From an archaeon (GTDB taxonomy: Archaea; Nanobdellota; Nanobdellia; Pacearchaeales; GW2011-AR1), in NCBI GenBank assembly GCA_021107855.1, contig JAIORZ010000006.1, forward strand, positions 1 to 32,479: DNA of 32,479 nucleotides, written 5' to 3'. Shown here piece after piece: positions 7,540 through 15,272 of this stretch. The position numbers and the translations under genes were made by a program. Numbering within the stretch: the first letter of the stretch is position 1; the number at the start of each line of letters is the position of its first letter. Under the pieces are notes generated by a model. The model did no database searches. It saw only the letters and a list, made by a program, of their open reading frames with translations, and had not been told where the DNA came from.

Positions 7540-8475
7540 ATGAACAAAAAAATAGCAATAATAATCTTAAATTGGAATGGAACAGAAGATACAATTGAAT
7601 GTTTAAATAGTATAGAAAAAAACCATTTTAAAAATTATAAAATATTTTTAGTGGATAATGGTTCTAGTTATGAATCTGTTAAAAAACTTAAAAAACTTAA
7701 AAGTAAAAAGATTGAGCTTGTTATAAATAAAAATAATTTAGGATTTGCTAAGGGAAACAACCGAGTAATTAAAAAGGTCTTAGATTTAGGATTTGATTAT
7801 TTCATGATCTTGAATAATGATGTAGTTGTCGGGGAAAAATTTTTATCCAAGCTATTTGATATAATGAAACGTGATGATAATGTTGGAGTAGTTTCTCCAA
7901 TAGTTTTTAATTATGACAATAAAAATATTTTGATGAAGACGAATTCTCCAGGAAGATTTAATTTGAGAAAGGGAGGGGGGGAGCCTTGGGAATCCGATTT
8001 ACATCAAATCAAATTGAGAAAGAGAGAATTTTTTGTAGATTATACTTCGGCATGCTGTTGGTTAGTTAGGTCAAGTATGGTTAAGAAAACTGGAGGTTTT
8101 AATGAACGATTTTTTGCATATGGGGAGGAGATAGAATTAGCATTTAGGATAAAAAAAGCAGGATATAAATTCCTAATTAACCCTGCGGCTAAAATTTGGC
8201 ATAAGGGGGCCGCATCCTCTGGAAGGATAAGTGGGTTTAAAATATACCATTCAACTAGGAATATGATTTGGTTAGAAAGGATACATGCGACAAGAGGAGA
8301 ATTCTTGCTTTTCTTGATGAATTTATTTTTTATTAAATCTCCAAAGAATGTCATTATCTCATTGATTCAATCTAATAAATTTTTAGTTCTAATAAGTTAT
8401 TTTAGAGGGCTAATTGAAGGATTGTTTACTAGAAATAATGAATTTAATAATTCTAAATACTACAAAATTAAATAG
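7540..8475 (+). CDS. GT2 family glycosyltransferase (rhamnosyltransferase-like)
   Basis: This 311-residue protein has the full GT2 pattern: IAIIILNWNGTEDTIECL at the N-terminus, FLVDNGS, NNLGFAKGNN, and FMILNNDVVVGEKFL (NND in the DxD position, about residue 95). FFAYGEEIELAFRIKKAGY (the ExxDxxxR-like region) and KIWHKGAASSG follow. It groups by pattern with WbbL-like enzymes adding deoxyhexoses to lipid-linked glycans in the cytoplasm. The tail (about 255-300) is hydrophobic and may attach to the membrane. A G7 run (7975-7981) encodes Gly-Gly-Gly-Glu in the middle of the gene. It is preceded by its own TATA-like box. Confidence 0.85.
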   Translation: MNKKIAIIILNWNGTEDTIECLNSIEKNHFKNYKIFLVDNGSSYESVKKLKKLKSKKIELVINKNNLGFAKGNNRVIKKVLDLGFDYFMILNNDVVVGEKFLSKLFDIMKRDDNVGVVSPIVFNYDNKNILMKTNSPGRFNLRKGGGEPWESDLHQIKLRKREFFVDYTSACCWLVRSSMVKKTGGFNERFFAYGEEIELAFRIKKAGYKFLINPAAKIWHKGAASSGRISGFKIYHSTRNMIWLERIHATRGEFLLFLMNLFFIKSPKNVIISLIQSNKFLVLISYFRGLIEGLFTRNNEFNNSKYYKIK

Positions 8476-8650
8476 GTTTAGTATCTCTCGCAGGATTCAT
8501 CGAAGTTTTAAGCATTTTCCAAAAAATGTTGATTGGAGTATTAAAGATAACCGTAGATGGTCGTAATCAATTGAATTTGGATGGAAATAAATATGCAACC
8601 TTAAAATTCCTTTTTCTTATTTTAATTATGTGTGGAATAAATGGATTTAA

Positions 8651-8899
8651 TTATTTGAATGGGTCTATTTCGAAAAAAATGCGATAGCTAGGGAAATAAA
8701 AAAGATAGATAAGGACATGAGAACACCGCATGAAAAGATTGAAGATAAAAGTAGCTGGTATAGATTTAAAACCAGATTAGTATCGGAAAACTATCTTCTT
8801 TATAATGTAATGAGGTTTTTGGGTAGAAGTAAATATCTTTTGGAGATATGTAGGTTGTTTTTCTTTAATTTAAAAGAAGAATTTTTAAGAAGGAATTAA
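8651..8899 (+). pseudogene. Decayed C-terminal copy of the 421-residue protein
   Basis: The frame from 8651 to 8899 contains MRTPHEKIEDKSSWYRFKTR, followed by LVSENYLLYNVMRFLGRS. These match MRFPHEPIEDKDFLYRFKAR and IIAANYLPYWLKRLLRNN at the C-terminus of the gene at 5219. A TAA at 8648 closes the frame upstream, and no long matching N-terminal part is visible in 8476-8650. This is therefore a truncated relic of a paralogue rather than a 60-residue gene, although an ATG at 8717 would permit a short peptide. The stretch 8476-8650 holds no other recognisable gene. Confidence 0.75.
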
Positions 8900-8906
8900 T
8901 AGGGCA

Positions 8907-10067
8907 TCATAAAAAGATGCATTCTGTCCTTGGGTCTAATTGCTTGATTTGATTATATACTTCTTTATTGAATTGTCCGACATTTAAAAAAATTCTTAGG
9001 GCTTTTTCTTTGTTAATAATTTCTTCTGGTTTTCTACATATTAAATCGGTTCCATAAAGCCTTTTGTTTTGTTTCGGTGAGCTGTTGTCTAGAACCCCCT
9101 TGAATATTTTTTCGTCTATCCCATACGCGAATAAAGGATGTGCAAAAAGACTTGCCCCAAATAACCAGTTTTCTTTATCTGGTTTTGCAAATTCTTCTAC
9201 TTTTCTCATTCTTTCTTTAAGGCTTCTTCCATATTGTTCTATCATTTTTAAAGTATAATCTTTCATGTTGCTGATTTTGTAAGAAGGTGGGTTGTCTACT
9301 TTTTCTGCTACAATTTGAATTGAATAATCTATGTAAAAAGAAATTTCTTTTATTTTGAAACCGTGTTTCATGTGTAAGTCCGCCCAGTGAAAATTAGTGC
9401 AAACAGATGTGTGCTCAAAATTTAAAACATTGGCCAGTCCTTTTGAAAAATTATACTCTTGGTTTGGGATTGTCGTAATCAATAGCCCTCCTTTTTTTAG
9501 TGCTCTCCAGGAGTTTTCAAAGTATTCTCCAAACTTAAGGAAATGTTCGAGGGTGTGGCAGGAAATAATAGTATCAAATTCTCCTTCTAATTCTTTTGCA
9601 GTTTCTTTAGAAAAAAGTTTTTCATGAACAGTAACGCCTTCTCTTGGCCCAAAATATAGTGGGTCAAAAACCTCGATCCCGGAATTATAATGACTCAATA
9701 ATAAAGAAACTACTTTTCCTGGTCCAGCTCCAATTTCTAATAATCTTCCTCCTTTGTGGTGCCTTTTGATTAGTTCAAAAAGATGTTGATATTGGCCTGC
9801 CCAAAGTTTTCCGATTCCATCGGCATGAAAGGTTTCATATAGTACTTCTGGGTCTATTATATCTTTTAGTGTTATGAGTCCGCAATCTTCACAAATGCAG
9901 ATGTTGATGGGCGCGAAGTCGTCATCTTCTCTTGGGGTCTCTACACATATTGGTAAAACGGGCATTCTTATATTTACATGAGGTGGGATGCTCTCTGAAA
10001 GATTTTTTGAAGAACAGGCTGGACATTCGGTTCTTCTGGATATGTGTTTTGAGATGTCTCTTTTCAT
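8907..10067 (-). CDS. Sugar C-methyltransferase-like protein (zinc-binding N-term, SAM domain, C-terminal Methyltransf_14-like domain)
   Basis: The 386 residues show three modules. The first is a cysteine pair module (C15, C18, C59, C62). The second is a class I methyltransferase core with motif I RLLEIGAGPGKV (about 107-118), SCHTLEHF and ITTIPNQEYN. The third is a C-terminal part with WLFGASLFAHPLFAY, VLDNSSPKQNKRLYGTDL and RKPEEI. That last pattern (GAS...LDNSPxKQ...G) is the C-terminal domain of NDP-deoxysugar C-methyltransferases such as the TylC3/NovU group, of similar length (~400). These methylate a keto-sugar nucleotide. It is convergent to the relic at 8651 and has a TATA-like CTTTATAAG 25 nt upstream (10088-10096). 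It fits the nucleotide-sugar genes that follow. Confidence 0.8.
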   Translation of the reverse strand: MKRDISKHISRRTECPACSSKNLSESIPPHVNIRMPVLPICVETPREDDDFAPINICICEDCGLITLKDIIDPEVLYETFHADGIGKLWAGQYQHLFELIKRHHKGGRLLEIGAGPGKVVSLLLSHYNSGIEVFDPLYFGPREGVTVHEKLFSKETAKELEGEFDTIISCHTLEHFLKFGEYFENSWRALKKGGLLITTIPNQEYNFSKGLANVLNFEHTSVCTNFHWADLHMKHGFKIKEISFYIDYSIQIVAEKVDNPPSYKISNMKDYTLKMIEQYGRSLKERMRKVEEFAKPDKENWLFGASLFAHPLFAYGIDEKIFKGVLDNSSPKQNKRLYGTDLICRKPEEIINKEKALRIFLNVGQFNKEVYNQIKQLDPRTECIFL

Positions 10068-10087
10068 ATCTCTAGTATTTTCCTTTT

Positions 10088-10143
10088 CTTTATAAGCTTA
10101 ACTATGATAATTTAGTTAGAATAGCATAGCTTTTTAAAATATA
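10088..10143. promoter_or_regulatory. Divergent TATA-like promoters
   Basis: CTTTATAAG at 10088-10096 lies 25 nt before the C-methyltransferase start on the minus strand. TTTTTAAAATATA at 10131-10143 lies about 24 nt before the SDR start on the plus strand. Confidence 0.5.
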
Positions 10144-10159
10144 ATCTTTTTTTATAAAA

Positions 10160-10891
10160 ATGGCTCAAGCTAACTTCCTATCTGGTAAAATAATTCTTAT
10201 TACAGGTTCGGCCAGAGGAATTGGAGCTGCAACTGCTAAGGTTGCGAAGAAATACGGAGCTGAGGTGATTTTGCATGGCAAAAGTGAGTCAGAGAATTTA
10301 AAAAAATTGGCCGTAGAATTAAATTCTAAATATATTTTTTGTGACATAACTAATGAATTACAAGTGAGAAAGTCCGTAGAAAAATTTCAGAAAATAGATG
10401 TTTTGATAAATTCCGCAGGCATCAATATTTCAAAATCTTTTGAGGATTTAACGAATGAAGATTGGTTAAATGTTTTTAAGGCGAATGTTCTTGGGACCGT
10501 AAATTTTTCTAATGCTGTAATACCTAAGATGCGAGATGCAAAATTTGGGAAAATAGTTAACATCTCTTCCGCAAAGGGTTATTTGAGTGCTTCTGGGAGA
10601 GCAGCTTATTCTTCTTCAAAAGCAGCTGTAATAAATTTAACAGCTAGTATGGCCAAAGAACTTTCTCCTGAAATTATTGTTAATGGGATTGCCCCTGGGT
10701 TTACAAATACTGAAATGACTGCTGGGACTTGGTCTCCTAGAGTAAGAGAGCATATTGATAAAACACTTTTGAAAAGAATGGCAAAACCAGAAGAGATAGC
10801 TGAAGCAATTTTGTTTTTAGCTAGTGATAGATCAAATTATATCGCTGGGCAGACTATTCTTGTAGATGGCGGATTTACGATAGGAATTTAA
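10160..10891 (+). CDS. Short-chain dehydrogenase/reductase (FabG-like)
   Basis: This 243-residue classical SDR has the cofactor motif TGSARGIGAA (about 15-24), NSAGIN (NNAG equivalent, about 86-91), catalytic Ser in VNISSAKG, and catalytic YSSSK (YxxxK). The C-terminal IAGQTILVDGG is typical of the family. The absence of an Arg pair after strand 2 is not diagnostic, so NAD versus NADP is open. FabG-like enzymes usually serve fatty-acid synthesis. Here the gene sits between a sugar C-methyltransferase and a sugar nucleotidyltransferase, so reduction of a keto-sugar is a reasonable but unproven role. It converges on the nucleotidyltransferase with an 11-nt gap. Confidence 0.85.
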   Translation: MAQANFLSGKIILITGSARGIGAATAKVAKKYGAEVILHGKSESENLKKLAVELNSKYIFCDITNELQVRKSVEKFQKIDVLINSAGINISKSFEDLTNEDWLNVFKANVLGTVNFSNAVIPKMRDAKFGKIVNISSAKGYLSASGRAAYSSSKAAVINLTASMAKELSPEIIVNGIAPGFTNTEMTAGTWSPRVREHIDKTLLKRMAKPEEIAEAILFLASDRSNYIAGQTILVDGGFTIGI

Positions 10892-10901
10892 AGACCGATA
10901 A

Positions 10902-11603
10902 TTATTCTCCAGAATATCCTTTGCCATGTGGATAATTTTCGCAAGCATATTTGTATGAACTTGGAACCCCTGTGTCAAACCAGGTAAAGGACTTTATTGA
11001 AAGATTCTTTTTCAAGAGGGCATTTATTCCGTGTGAAACTTGAACTTCTCCTTCGATTGTTTCTGAGTTGTTTGCTAAAGATTCCCAAAACGCTTCCCAG
11101 TCATAAACTCCGATTAACCCTATGTATGCATGTTTGTTGTCTGTCTTTATTTTGTCATCAAGTCTAACGACTTTGTCTCCCTCTACTTTTGCAGAGCAAA
11201 ATCTTCTGGTGTCTTCAACTTCTGCTACGCCTAGCCAATTAGAGTTTGGTGATGATATTTTTTCTGTTACTAAGGTATCTCCTGCGATGTGTATAAACGG
11301 GCATTGAAGATGTTCTTTGCATGCAAATAGAGAGTACCCTGGGCCAGAGCCTTTTCCGAAATATTTGTCAACCACTACAAAAGTTAGTTTACGATTGGGA
11401 TATGCTTTTTCAAGATAACAAATAAGTGAATTTCTTTTATGCCCCACTGCAATTATTATTTCTACTTCTTTAGGAAATTTTTCTATTATGTGGCAGATTA
11501 CGGGCTTGCCTTTTAGTGGCAACAAAACCTTGTTTAAATGTTCGCTAAATTCGCTCATTCTGCTCCCTATCCCCGCTGCGAGGATACATACTTTATACTC
11601 CAT
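10902..11603 (-). CDS. Sugar-phosphate nucleotidyltransferase
   Basis: This 233-residue protein begins MEYKVCILAAGIGSR, the intact G-x-G-x-R nucleotide-binding signature (G11, G13, R15), with the downstream catalytic lysine in NKVLLPL (K25). IIAVGHK, a GSGPGYSL segment, IAGDTLV (GD metal site) and a FDTGVPSSY end follow. It would join NTP and a sugar 1-phosphate. The nucleotide and sugar cannot be told from sequence. The ATG at 11603 is chosen over the upstream 11642 start because TTTTAAAAA (11624-11632) lies 25 nt upstream and the paralogue at 12857 starts with the same MEYKVCILAAG. It is a clear paralogue of the N-terminal half of the fusion at 12857. Confidence 0.85.
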   Translation of the reverse strand: MEYKVCILAAGIGSRMSEFSEHLNKVLLPLKGKPVICHIIEKFPKEVEIIIAVGHKRNSLICYLEKAYPNRKLTFVVVDKYFGKGSGPGYSLFACKEHLQCPFIHIAGDTLVTEKISSPNSNWLGVAEVEDTRRFCSAKVEGDKVVRLDDKIKTDNKHAYIGLIGVYDWEAFWESLANNSETIEGEVQVSHGINALLKKNLSIKSFTWFDTGVPSSYKYACENYPHGKGYSGE

Positions 11604-11623
11604 AATATTCTTTGTTTGTTTTG

Positions 11624-11690
11624 TTTTAAAAAGGTTTCTCAAATTTACAGATTTTATTAATATACAATTTGTTATATAAATATTTATAAA
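11624..11690. promoter_or_regulatory. Divergent TATA-like promoters
   Basis: TTTTAAAAA at 11624-11632 serves the nucleotidyltransferase (25 nt to ATG 11603). TATTTATAAA at 11681-11690 is 26 nt from the ATG at 11712. Confidence 0.5.
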
Positions 11691-11711
11691 GGTTCTATTT
11701 TTTGGAACGCC

Positions 11712-12449
11712 ATGAGCCCGGGAAAGTTTAAGGTAAGCCCATCTTGTAATTATGATGATGCAGTTTCTTCTTTGTCTTCATATTTAGTGGATTTAAAAAA
11801 TGAAATACGTCCGCGTCAGGCTATGGTCGTTGGAATTTCGGGACTATCTCAATCTGGTAAAACAAGAACTGCCACTTCCTTAACTGGGATGGTTGGAGAG
11901 TCTTTTTTTGTTGAAGGAGATAAATATCAGCCAGGTAGAGAAACTGGGATGACTGTTTACAAAGAAGTTTTGGAAGACCTTAGGGCAGGAAGACCTTTTG
12001 ATTTAAATTTTCATCATCGAGTATGGAACTATGCTGCGATGATGGGACAAATCTTAGAGCCAATAAGTGCCTTTAACGCTTCTGGCGAACATAGTAGAAG
12101 TCTTCAATTAAAGAGCGTAGTGAATCCAAATACTAAGCGAGAAGACTCTATGCATGATGAAGAATACACCATAACTAGAGATACTACAATTCTAATTCCT
12201 TGCATGTATCTCAGACATATGACGAATTATTTTGATCAGATGATACACTTGGATATTAGTCCAGAAACTTCGGTAAATAGGAAAATGGAAACGAGTTTAC
12301 GAAAGGGTGTTGAAAGAAGTCGCAAGCTGACAGAGGAGATGGTTCTACGGGTGGAACATCCGGCTATGATACATCAAGAAAATATTTATGACACTACTAG
12401 TGAAATTTCTTTGGATGTAGATGATTTTGGGAAGGTTTTTACTCTTTAA
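11712..12449 (+). CDS. P-loop kinase, nucleoside/sugar kinase-like
   Basis: This 245-residue protein has Walker A GLSQSGKT (G44-T51) after an N-terminal helix. VEGDKYQPG follows, at the place where uridine kinase-like enzymes carry the substrate-binding Asp. Further on are a helical lid region with RKMETSLRKGVERSRK and a C-terminal helix. It resembles the uridine kinase/phosphoribulokinase group of small-molecule kinases rather than an ATPase. The substrate is unknown; phosphorylation of a sugar in the surrounding nucleotide-sugar pathway is inference. It converges on a small zinc-HTH gene 2 nt away, and is likely leaderless. Confidence 0.65.
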   Translation: MSPGKFKVSPSCNYDDAVSSLSSYLVDLKNEIRPRQAMVVGISGLSQSGKTRTATSLTGMVGESFFVEGDKYQPGRETGMTVYKEVLEDLRAGRPFDLNFHHRVWNYAAMMGQILEPISAFNASGEHSRSLQLKSVVNPNTKREDSMHDEEYTITRDTTILIPCMYLRHMTNYFDQMIHLDISPETSVNRKMETSLRKGVERSRKLTEEMVLRVEHPAMIHQENIYDTTSEISLDVDDFGKVFTL

Positions 12450-12451
12450 GA

Positions 12452-12763
12452 TTAATTTAAAAATTTTCTTTTCCAATCAAGAATTGTTTTTCGGGAAACT
12501 CTTATGTTGAAATTTTGATTTAAACTTTGGACAATTTGTCCAAGGCTTTGGTTATTTTTTATAGCCCTCATAGCGGCTTTTATAACGAATGGAGGATGCC
12601 TAAACCCCTTAAACCCGTCATTGGGTGTAAATTTTCTGTTACAAATTTCGCAATAATATATATTTTTGTTTGTCGATTTATTTTTTCTTAGTTGTACAAA
12701 AAAAACCTCTTTAGACGCACAGTAAACACATTCTTCGTTATCTGAATTTAAGTTATTATTCAT
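12452..12763 (-). CDS. Small zinc-ribbon HTH protein, transposase-derived
   Basis: This 103-residue protein has a zinc ribbon (CVYC near 12-15, CEIC near 38-41, then NRKFTPNDGF). A helix-turn-helix follows: VIKAAMRAIKNNQSLGQIV, then VSRKTILDWKRKF. The pattern is the N-terminal DNA-binding part of IS6/IS1-like transposases, but no DDE catalytic domain follows, and neighbouring frames show none. It is therefore probably a domesticated DNA-binding protein. It is transcribed divergently from the five-gene sugar operon at 12857 across a 93-bp gap, the usual position of a local regulator. Regulation of that operon is inference. Confidence 0.6.
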   Translation of the reverse strand: MNNNLNSDNEECVYCASKEVFFVQLRKNKSTNKNIYYCEICNRKFTPNDGFKGFRHPPFVIKAAMRAIKNNQSLGQIVQSLNQNFNIRVSRKTILDWKRKFLN

Positions 12764-12783
12764 ATAAGGGAAAAATAACTAAA

Positions 12784-12835
12784 GTTTATAAAATTATCGT
12801 TAACTAAACAGCAAGTTTAAATAGTAAATAAATTA
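12784..12835. promoter_or_regulatory. Divergent promoter region before the sugar operon
   Basis: GTTTATAAAA at 12784-12793 is 25 nt from the zinc-HTH start (minus strand). GTTTAAATAG (12815-12824) and AAATAAATTA (about 12826-12835) precede the operon ATG at 12857; the second has the leaderless spacing. Confidence 0.5.
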
Positions 12836-12856
12836 CTTGACTGGTAAGTTAAGAAA

Positions 12857-14488
12857 ATGGAATATAAAGTATGTATTTTGGCGGCGGGGAAAAATGAAAA
12901 GGTGAGTTACGCTAAAGATTTCCCAGCTACGCTTCTTCCTATTGGAACTGCTTCTGCTATAAGTAAAATTATAGAAAAATTCCCGTATGAAATTGAAATC
13001 GTGATTGCTGTCGGATATAAATCTAATTTGGTAAGAGACTTTCTAAAAATTGCGCATTCTGATCGGAAAATAACTATTGTAGATGTTTTGGATTATTCAG
13101 GCCAGGGATCTGGTCCGGGCAAATCTCTTTTAATGTGCAAGGATCATTTGAAATGCCCTTTTATTTTTACTTCTGGGGATATAATTGTCTCGGGACCTGT
13201 TCCAGAGCCAACAAAAAATTGGGTGGGAGTAACCACGGTTTCAGATTCGACCAATTACTGTATGGCGGAAGTAGAAAATGAAGAAATAGTTAAATTTTAT
13301 GACAAGGTACCTATGCCAACACTTCTTAAAACTTGTAAGAACTATAAGACCATTTTTAACAATGCGTTTATTGGTATGGCGGGAGTTTTAGATTATGAAG
13401 AATTCTGGAAGGGTTTTGAAAAAGACCGCAATCTAATAGAGAAAAAATTACAAGTTTCTAACGGTCTTTCAAATTTAATTGGCCGTAAAGTGGAGCCCTT
13501 GCCCTTTTTTAATTCGTTTAATATAGGTACTGAAGCTGGATATAACCTTGCTAATAGATTTTTCGGAAAAAATAGGATTATAGTAAAGCCTGACGAATAT
13601 ATTTATTTTGAAAATGGAAGTGTAATAAAATATTTTAAGGATCAGGGGATTGTAAGACAGCGAGTAGAAAGGTCCAAGAAACTCAAGGGTATTGTTCCAG
13701 ATTTGGTTGACATTACCCCCAATTTTTATTCATACGATTTTATTGAAGGAAAAACTCATGCCAAAATAAATGATGTTTCAATTTTTAGAGAGTTGTTGGA
13801 TACATGCAAAAATGGGATATGGAGTCCGATAGAGATAGGGACTGATAAGAAAAATTTTAAAGACATTTGCAAAAAATTCTATAAGGATAAAACATACGAA
13901 AGAGTAGAAATGTTTTATAAAAAGGATGGAGAGGTTGACAGGGAAAATATAATCAATGGGGAGAAAGTTCCTTCTTTAAAAAGCATGTTATCTGAAATTG
14001 ATTGGGATAAATTATCTGAAGGAATTCCTGTAAGGTTTCATGGAGATTTTCAGCCGGAAAATATTTTAATATGCAACAAGGGTTTCCAGTTAATTGACTG
14101 GAGGCATAATTTTGGGGGGAACGTTGACTATGGAGATATATATTATGATTTTGCAAAGTTACATCATGCATTAATAGTTACTCATGAAATTATCCGAAAT
14201 AATCAATTTGAGATAAAGGAAGACAGGGGAGTTGTAACTTATGACTTTTTATTAAAAAGTAATTTGGTGGAATATAAAAATTTGCTTGAAAAATTTATCC
14301 TAGATAATAATTATGATTTAGATAAGTTGAAAATGTTAAGTGCTTTAACTTTTTTAAATATTGCACCACTTCACCATTCTCCTTATGACCGATTTCTATA
14401 TTATTTAGGCAAGCATAGATTGTTTAAGGAATTAGAGAACAATAATTTTTATAAACTGAAGAAAGCCAATACTATAGAAAATGAATAG
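12857..14488 (+). CDS. Fusion: degenerate nucleotidyltransferase domain plus aminoglycoside/choline kinase-like phosphotransferase
   Basis: This is a 543-residue two-domain protein. Residues 1-~235 are a clear paralogue of the nucleotidyltransferase at 10902 (MEYKVCILAAG, IIEKFP, GSGPGKSL, CPFIF..GD). However, the G-x-G-x-R signature has become K12-N13-E14-K15 and the catalytic lysine position is T25, so this half may not catalyse nucleotidyl transfer. Residues ~245-540 are an APH/choline kinase-like fold with the Brenner motif HGDFQPEN (H395-N402; catalytic D397) and the metal-binding LIDWRH (D414). The fusion may phosphorylate a sugar and retain the first half as a binding or scaffold domain. 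It is first in an operon with overlapping genes. Confidence 0.75.
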   Translation: MEYKVCILAAGKNEKVSYAKDFPATLLPIGTASAISKIIEKFPYEIEIVIAVGYKSNLVRDFLKIAHSDRKITIVDVLDYSGQGSGPGKSLLMCKDHLKCPFIFTSGDIIVSGPVPEPTKNWVGVTTVSDSTNYCMAEVENEEIVKFYDKVPMPTLLKTCKNYKTIFNNAFIGMAGVLDYEEFWKGFEKDRNLIEKKLQVSNGLSNLIGRKVEPLPFFNSFNIGTEAGYNLANRFFGKNRIIVKPDEYIYFENGSVIKYFKDQGIVRQRVERSKKLKGIVPDLVDITPNFYSYDFIEGKTHAKINDVSIFRELLDTCKNGIWSPIEIGTDKKNFKDICKKFYKDKTYERVEMFYKKDGEVDRENIINGEKVPSLKSMLSEIDWDKLSEGIPVRFHGDFQPENILICNKGFQLIDWRHNFGGNVDYGDIYYDFAKLHHALIVTHEIIRNNQFEIKEDRGVVTYDFLLKSNLVEYKNLLEKFILDNNYDLDKLKMLSALTFLNIAPLHHSPYDRFLYYLGKHRLFKELENNNFYKLKKANTIENE

Positions 14489-15272
14489 AAAATTAATTGA
14501 TAAAACATCTCGATACTGCTTCGAGAAACTTGTAGGAACTGGATATGACCATGGCCCGCTAGAAATGGCGAAGGATCTTTCTACGACTTTTGTGCATAGT
14601 GGTGAAGCGGTTCTTTCTTTGGAATCAAAGGGAAATTTGGAGAATATTAAAATTCGTGAGGGGCAAGGATTTATTATATCTCCGGGAATTTTGTATAACT
14701 TTAATCCAAATAATGGAGCGGTTGCTTATTCCGTTTCTTCAGAAATCGGTGGAGAATCCCCGATAATTGAAATTATAGATGACCAAAAAGGGAAAAGAGA
14801 GGTTGTATTGGAAGATTGGAAGATTATAAAAAATCCGAAGAGGGTAAGCAAACCGTGGGGTCACGAATTGTGGATTAGTTGGTTTAGGGATTATCATGTG
14901 CTAAAACAAATAGGAATGAATAAGGGGAATCAATCTAGCCTGCAATTTCATAGAGAAAAATTAGAAACGAATTATTTGGAATCTGGACATGCCGATGTGA
15001 TTGATGGCTATAAACTTGATCCTCAAACTTCGGAGCAAGAAGTCCAGGCATCTTCCAAGGGAGTTGATTTTGATAAATTTAGGATAAGTATGTCTCCGGG
15101 GGATCATTGGACATCTGATGCTGGAGTTGTACACAGAGTAATTGCGACTGAGAACTATTTAGCTTATGAGACTTCAACTCCAGAATTGGATGATGTAATA
15201 AGAATTTCCGATGTCACCGGGAGAGGATCTGGCAGGATAAAAGAAGAGCACAAAACAGGGAGGAAAAAATAA
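14481..15272 (+). CDS. Two-cupin sugar isomerase-like protein (mannose-6-phosphate isomerase type II-like)
   Basis: This 263-residue protein contains two cupin units. The N-terminal one (about 30-95) has GEAVLSLESKG and EGQGFIISPG. The C-terminal one (about 125-245) begins SKPWGHELWI, a mannose-6-phosphate isomerase type II signature, and continues SSLQFHREKLETNYLESG (cupin motif 1, H...E) and PGDHWTSDAGVVHRV (motif 2). Such proteins bind a divalent metal and isomerise or epimerise phosphosugars. It overlaps the fusion gene by 8 nt and ends in a TAATG overlap with the SIS gene, so production is tightly coupled. Whether it is an isomerase, an epimerase or a binding protein is open. Confidence 0.65.
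   Translation: MNRKLIDKTSRYCFEKLVGTGYDHGPLEMAKDLSTTFVHSGEAVLSLESKGNLENIKIREGQGFIISPGILYNFNPNNGAVAYSVSSEIGGESPIIEIIDDQKGKREVVLEDWKIIKNPKRVSKPWGHELWISWFRDYHVLKQIGMNKGNQSSLQFHREKLETNYLESGHADVIDGYKLDPQTSEQEVQASSKGVDFDKFRISMSPGDHWTSDAGVVHRVIATENYLAYETSTPELDDVIRISDVTGRGSGRIKEEHKTGRKK

Noticed and set aside
8717-8899. Stand-alone 60-residue gene
   Set aside because: Its whole length matches the C-terminus of the nearby 421-residue protein and homology continues upstream of the ATG, so a truncated relic is more likely.
12452-12763. Complete insertion sequence around the zinc-HTH gene
   Set aside because: No DDE domain, no terminal inverted repeats and no target duplication were visible; only the DNA-binding part is present.
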